From: an uncultured Actinomycetes bacterium
Lineage (GTDB): Bacteria > Actinomycetota > Coriobacteriia > Coriobacteriales > Atopobiaceae
DNA: 34,693 nt
Assembly (NCBI GenBank): GCA_900313905.1
Contig: OMTG01000120.1
Location: 1 to 34,693, forward strand
Direction: 5' to 3'
The position numbers and the translations under genes were made by a program. Below the pieces are notes generated by a model. It ran no database searches. It was given only the letters and a program-made list of their open reading frames with translations, and had not been told where the DNA came from. Of the stretch, positions 32,457 to 34,693 are shown piece after piece (positions within the stretch are counted from its first letter, which is position 1; each line of letters starts with the position of its first letter).

Positions 32457-34145
32457 ATGATGGACAAGAGGCTTCTGGCGCTCGTGCCAGAGGCGATGCG
32501 CCACGTGGTCTGTGCCGTGGCCTGGAAATGGGCGGGGCTGGTGGCGAACATCTGCCTTGCCTTGGGTGTCGCACAGCTCCTGGCTGATGTGCTGGCAGGC
32601 GTGGCGCCCGATGTCGCGCTTGGCGCCTTCCTGATCGCGCTTGCCTGTGTGGGGAAGCTCGTGAGCACCCGCGGCATGGAGCATGAGAGCTTCCGTGCCT
32701 CGCAGGATGTGAAGCGCAAGCTCCGCCGCACGATCCTGGAGAAGCTGCTCCGCCTGGGGCCGGGCTTTGACCGGGTGGTCTCGACCGCCGAGGCGGTGCA
32801 GCTCTCAGTCGAGGGCTGCGAGCAGCTGGAGACCTACTTCGGGCAGTATCTGCCCCAGCTCTTCTACGCGGTCTTGGCGCCGGTCACGCTCTTCGTGGTG
32901 GTGGCGCCGATGGATCTGGCGGCAGCGCTCGTGCTCCTTCTCTTCGTGCCTCTGATCCCGCTTGCGATCGTGGCCGTGCAGAAGATCGCGAAGAGGATCC
33001 TCTCCCAGCACTGGGACCAGTACACGCAGCTCGGCGATTTCTTCCTGGAGAACCTGCAGGGCCTCACGACCCTCAAGATCTACCAGGCGGATGCCGCGAA
33101 GCATGCCGAGATGAACAAGGAGGCGGAGCACTTCCGCATCGTGACGATGGAGGTGCTCTCGATGCAGCTCAATTCCATCATCGTTATGGATATCGTGGCT
33201 CTGGGCGGAGCTGCCGCTGGCATCGCAGTCGCGCTGGCATCGCTTGCGGCGGGGCACATCACGCTCTTCGAGGCGCTGCTGGTCGTGCTGCTTTCGGCAG
33301 ATTTCTTCCTGCCGATGCGCCAGCTCGGCTCCTACTTCCATGTGGCGATGAATGGCATCGCCGCTTCGGGCAAGATCTTCCACCTCCTGGAGCTGCCGGA
33401 GTCTGAAGAGCGCCGCGGCGTGCCTGAGGCAGGAAGCGTGCCTACCTTCGAGCATGTCAGCTTCTCCTACGATGGGGAGCGCTGTGTGCTTGAGGGTGTG
33501 AGCCTGGACGTGGCGCCGAAGGGCGTGACGGCGATTGTCGGCATCTCCGGATTGGGCAAGTCGATGCTCTGCCGCCTCCTCATGCGCTTCTGGGATGTGG
33601 ATGCAGGCGCCATTCGGATAGGCGATGCGGACATCCGCGAGATCCGTACCGGGCACTTGAGGGATATGGAGTCCTTCGTGGAGCAGGATACGGTCCTCTT
33701 CCATGAGAGCATCAGGCAGAACCTCCTGATCGCGAAGCCCGATGCGATGGATGCGGAGCTTGCGGAGGCCTGCCGCAAGGCATCGGTCCTCGGCTTCATC
33801 CGCTCTCTTCCCCAAGGCTTCGACACGATGGTGGGGGAGCTCGGCGACACCCTTTCTGGAGGGGGGCGCCAGCGGCTCGGCCTTGCCCGCGCCTTCCTGC
33901 ACGAGACACCCTTCATCCTGCTCGACGAGCCGACCTCGATCCTCGATGCTCTGAATGAGGGAGCGGTCCTCAAGGCCCTCGATGAGCAGCGCGGTACGCG
34001 CATGGTCATTCTGATCTCGCACCGGCCGAGCACGGTCACGATTGCAGACCGTACGATCGCGCTCGACCAGGGGCGTGTGAGCCAGGCCCGTATCTCTATC
34101 CGTTCCACCACGTATGAAAGCAAGGTGCAAGCATGTGGCGCATAG
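32457..34145 (+). CDS. ABC exporter half-molecule (CydD-like permease-ATPase fusion)
   Basis: Type IV ABC exporter subunit of 562 residues: membrane domain (residues ~1-310, about six hydrophobic segments) and ATPase domain (~325-545). Start ATG 32457 has GGAG 6 bp upstream; an in-frame TTG overlaps that site. Walker A is GISGLGKS (residues 362-369), Q-loop SFVEQDTVLF, signature LSGGGRQRLGLARAF (466-480), Walker B FILLDEPTSILD, H-loop ISHRPST. The signature has Gly470 instead of the usual Gln/Glu. CydD-type transporters export cysteine or glutathione as heterodimers. No partner half is found here, so it may be a homodimer or have a partner elsewhere. It overlaps the YbaN gene by 13 bp. Confidence 0.88.
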   Translation: MMDKRLLALVPEAMRHVVCAVAWKWAGLVANICLALGVAQLLADVLAGVAPDVALGAFLIALACVGKLVSTRGMEHESFRASQDVKRKLRRTILEKLLRLGPGFDRVVSTAEAVQLSVEGCEQLETYFGQYLPQLFYAVLAPVTLFVVVAPMDLAAALVLLLFVPLIPLAIVAVQKIAKRILSQHWDQYTQLGDFFLENLQGLTTLKIYQADAAKHAEMNKEAEHFRIVTMEVLSMQLNSIIVMDIVALGGAAAGIAVALASLAAGHITLFEALLVVLLSADFFLPMRQLGSYFHVAMNGIAASGKIFHLLELPESEERRGVPEAGSVPTFEHVSFSYDGERCVLEGVSLDVAPKGVTAIVGISGLGKSMLCRLLMRFWDVDAGAIRIGDADIREIRTGHLRDMESFVEQDTVLFHESIRQNLLIAKPDAMDAELAEACRKASVLGFIRSLPQGFDTMVGELGDTLSGGGRQRLGLARAFLHETPFILLDEPTSILDALNEGAVLKALDEQRGTRMVILISHRPSTVTIADRTIALDQGRVSQARISIRSTTYESKVQACGA

Positions 34146-34534
34146 CCTGCCTCATCCTCGGTTCTGTCTTCCTCGTCCCGGGAACGGTGGGCATCGTGCT
34201 TCCGACCCTTCCGACAGTGCCCTTCTATCTTCTGGCTGCCTTCTTCCTGGGAAAGGGGTCTTCCCGCATCGGGAATTGGCTGACCTCACGGAAGATCTAT
34301 CGGCAGAAGGTGGCGCCGCTGCGCGAAGGCAGGGGCATGAAGCTCAGGGACAAGGCTCTTTCCTTTGCCTGCGTGACCGTGCTGCTCGGCGTGGGCTTTG
34401 CCTTCATGGGAAAGGTGCCGTGGGCACGAGGCATCCTTGTGGCGGTCTGGCTCTTCCACATCTGGCTCTTCTGGGCGAAGATTCCGACCGCAGAGGAGCC
34501 CGAAGCGAGACGTGGGGAGTGTGAGGCCGAATGA
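34133..34534 (+). CDS. ybaN: YbaN/DUF454-family inner-membrane protein
   Basis: Small membrane protein of 133 residues. Seen: GSVFLVPGTVGIVLPTLPTVPFYLLAAFFLGKGS (residues ~10-43), matching the family pattern G-V-x-LP-x-LPTTPF-LLAA. Two further hydrophobic segments follow (FACVTVLLGVGFAFMG and ILVAVWLFHIWLFW). The C-terminus is acidic and polar. The ATG lies inside the 3' end of the ABC exporter gene, so it is translationally coupled. The function of YbaN is not known. Confidence 0.88.
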   Translation: MWRIACLILGSVFLVPGTVGIVLPTLPTVPFYLLAAFFLGKGSSRIGNWLTSRKIYRQKVAPLREGRGMKLRDKALSFACVTVLLGVGFAFMGKVPWARGILVAVWLFHIWLFWAKIPTAEEPEARRGECEAE

Positions 34535-34693
34535 GGGCAAGAAGCCACGAGGCGGCCGAGCGCAAGCGTGAGCGCGAGGCTTCCGTCATCCGCGAGATGG
34601 TCGGGCTCTTCTCCATGGAGTGCATGGCACGCCGAAGGGTGAGCCCTGTCAATATAATGGACAGCGGAATCGCAGATTCCTACACGGCCAGCA
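34531..34693 (+). CDS. Partial protein, N-terminus resembling YgbA nitrous-oxide-stimulated family (cut by window edge)
   Basis: The ATG at 34531 overlaps the ybaN stop as ATGA, so the frame is clearly part of the operon. The 54 visible residues begin MRARSHEAAERKREREASVIREMVGLF, which resembles the start of YgbA-type proteins (basic stretch, then a helix ending before a Cys/His-rich part). The following ECMARRRVSPVNIMDSG does not match well, and a TATAAT lies within it (34653-34658) between CTGTC and GACAG arms. The gene may diverge or be broken outside the window. Family identity is uncertain. Confidence 0.4.
   Translation, partial: MRARSHEAAERKREREASVIREMVGLFSMECMARRRVSPVNIMDSGIADSYTAS

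Noticed and set aside
32805-34130. Long minus-strand frame opposite the ABC exporter
   Set aside because: Antisense shadow; the plus strand shows Walker A, signature and Walker B motifs.

Overview
ORGANISM. The window is GC-rich with densely packed genes, mostly strong AGGAGG-type ribosome binding sites, ATG/GTG/TTG starts and PTS-based sugar metabolism. I infer a fermentative, host-associated bacterium. A Coriobacteriia member (Olsenella/Collinsella-like) is my best guess and a high-GC Erysipelotrichia is an alternative. No rRNA, tRNA or phylogenetic marker is present to settle this. All calls come from reading the sequence and from remembered family motifs; no database search was run.

LAYOUT. 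(1) 1-1655: 3' part of a GH1 6-phospho-beta-glucosidase and a stand-alone glucose-type PTS IIA protein. (2) 1675-3705, minus: a split 'purH' operon. A PurO-type IMP cyclohydrolase and a separate AICAR transformylase sit behind a recognisable ZTP (pfl) riboswitch with a possible Shine-Dalgarno-sequestering hairpin. (3) 3922-5844: pyridoxal kinase, and a convergent AmiF-type formamidase with an intact Glu/Lys/Cys triad. (4) 5845-9249: accessory island with a truncated P-loop ATPase, an AbiE type IV toxin-antitoxin pair with a probably leaderless promoter, an unknown small protein, a transposase relic and a duplicated 20-bp repeat. (5) 9250-12354: vitamin B6 module, pdxST divergent from its MocR-type regulator pdxR. 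(6) 12358-16686: an ArsC/Spx-like protein lacking the catalytic cysteine, then the fructose operon fruR-fruK-fruA. (7) 16765-19549: acylphosphatase, a peptide-deformylase homologue with HMxxH instead of HExxH, a flavodoxin, and a marR-yczE pair. (8) 19619-22812: the oddest region, described below. (9) 22861-27784: SIS-domain protein, glycogen branching enzyme, PatB/MalY beta C-S lyase, ProC. (10) 27968-30874: a 968-residue TIR-TIR-Sel1/TPR protein. (11) 30999-34693: CmpB-type membrane protein, a 44-residue membrane peptide, a CydD-like ABC exporter half, YbaN, and a coupled partial gene.

MOST UNUSUAL PARTS. Three arrays (A, B, C) each carry three copies of a GC(T/C)AT(T/C)CGTGC core at exactly 33-bp spacing, all in the same orientation. 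A and B flank an AAA_14/DUF4143 ATPase; B and C flank a secreted serpin. Between the serpin and array C lies an orphan copy of the ATPase gene's 3' end, in the same position relative to the array as in the intact gene. This suggests a former tandem of array-ATPase units in which a serpin replaced most of the second ATPase. The second highlight is the TIR protein, whose domain order (degenerate TIR, TIR with a candidate NADase glutamate, Sel1, helical repeats) resembles NAD-depleting immune effectors.

HOW IT FITS TOGETHER. The core genes describe a sugar-fermenting cell (beta-glucosides, fructose, glycogen) with B6 synthesis and salvage and folate/purine sensing through ZTP. The accessory parts (AbiE, TIR protein, ATPase-repeat cassettes, serpin) look like defence and host-interaction genes inserted between core operons.
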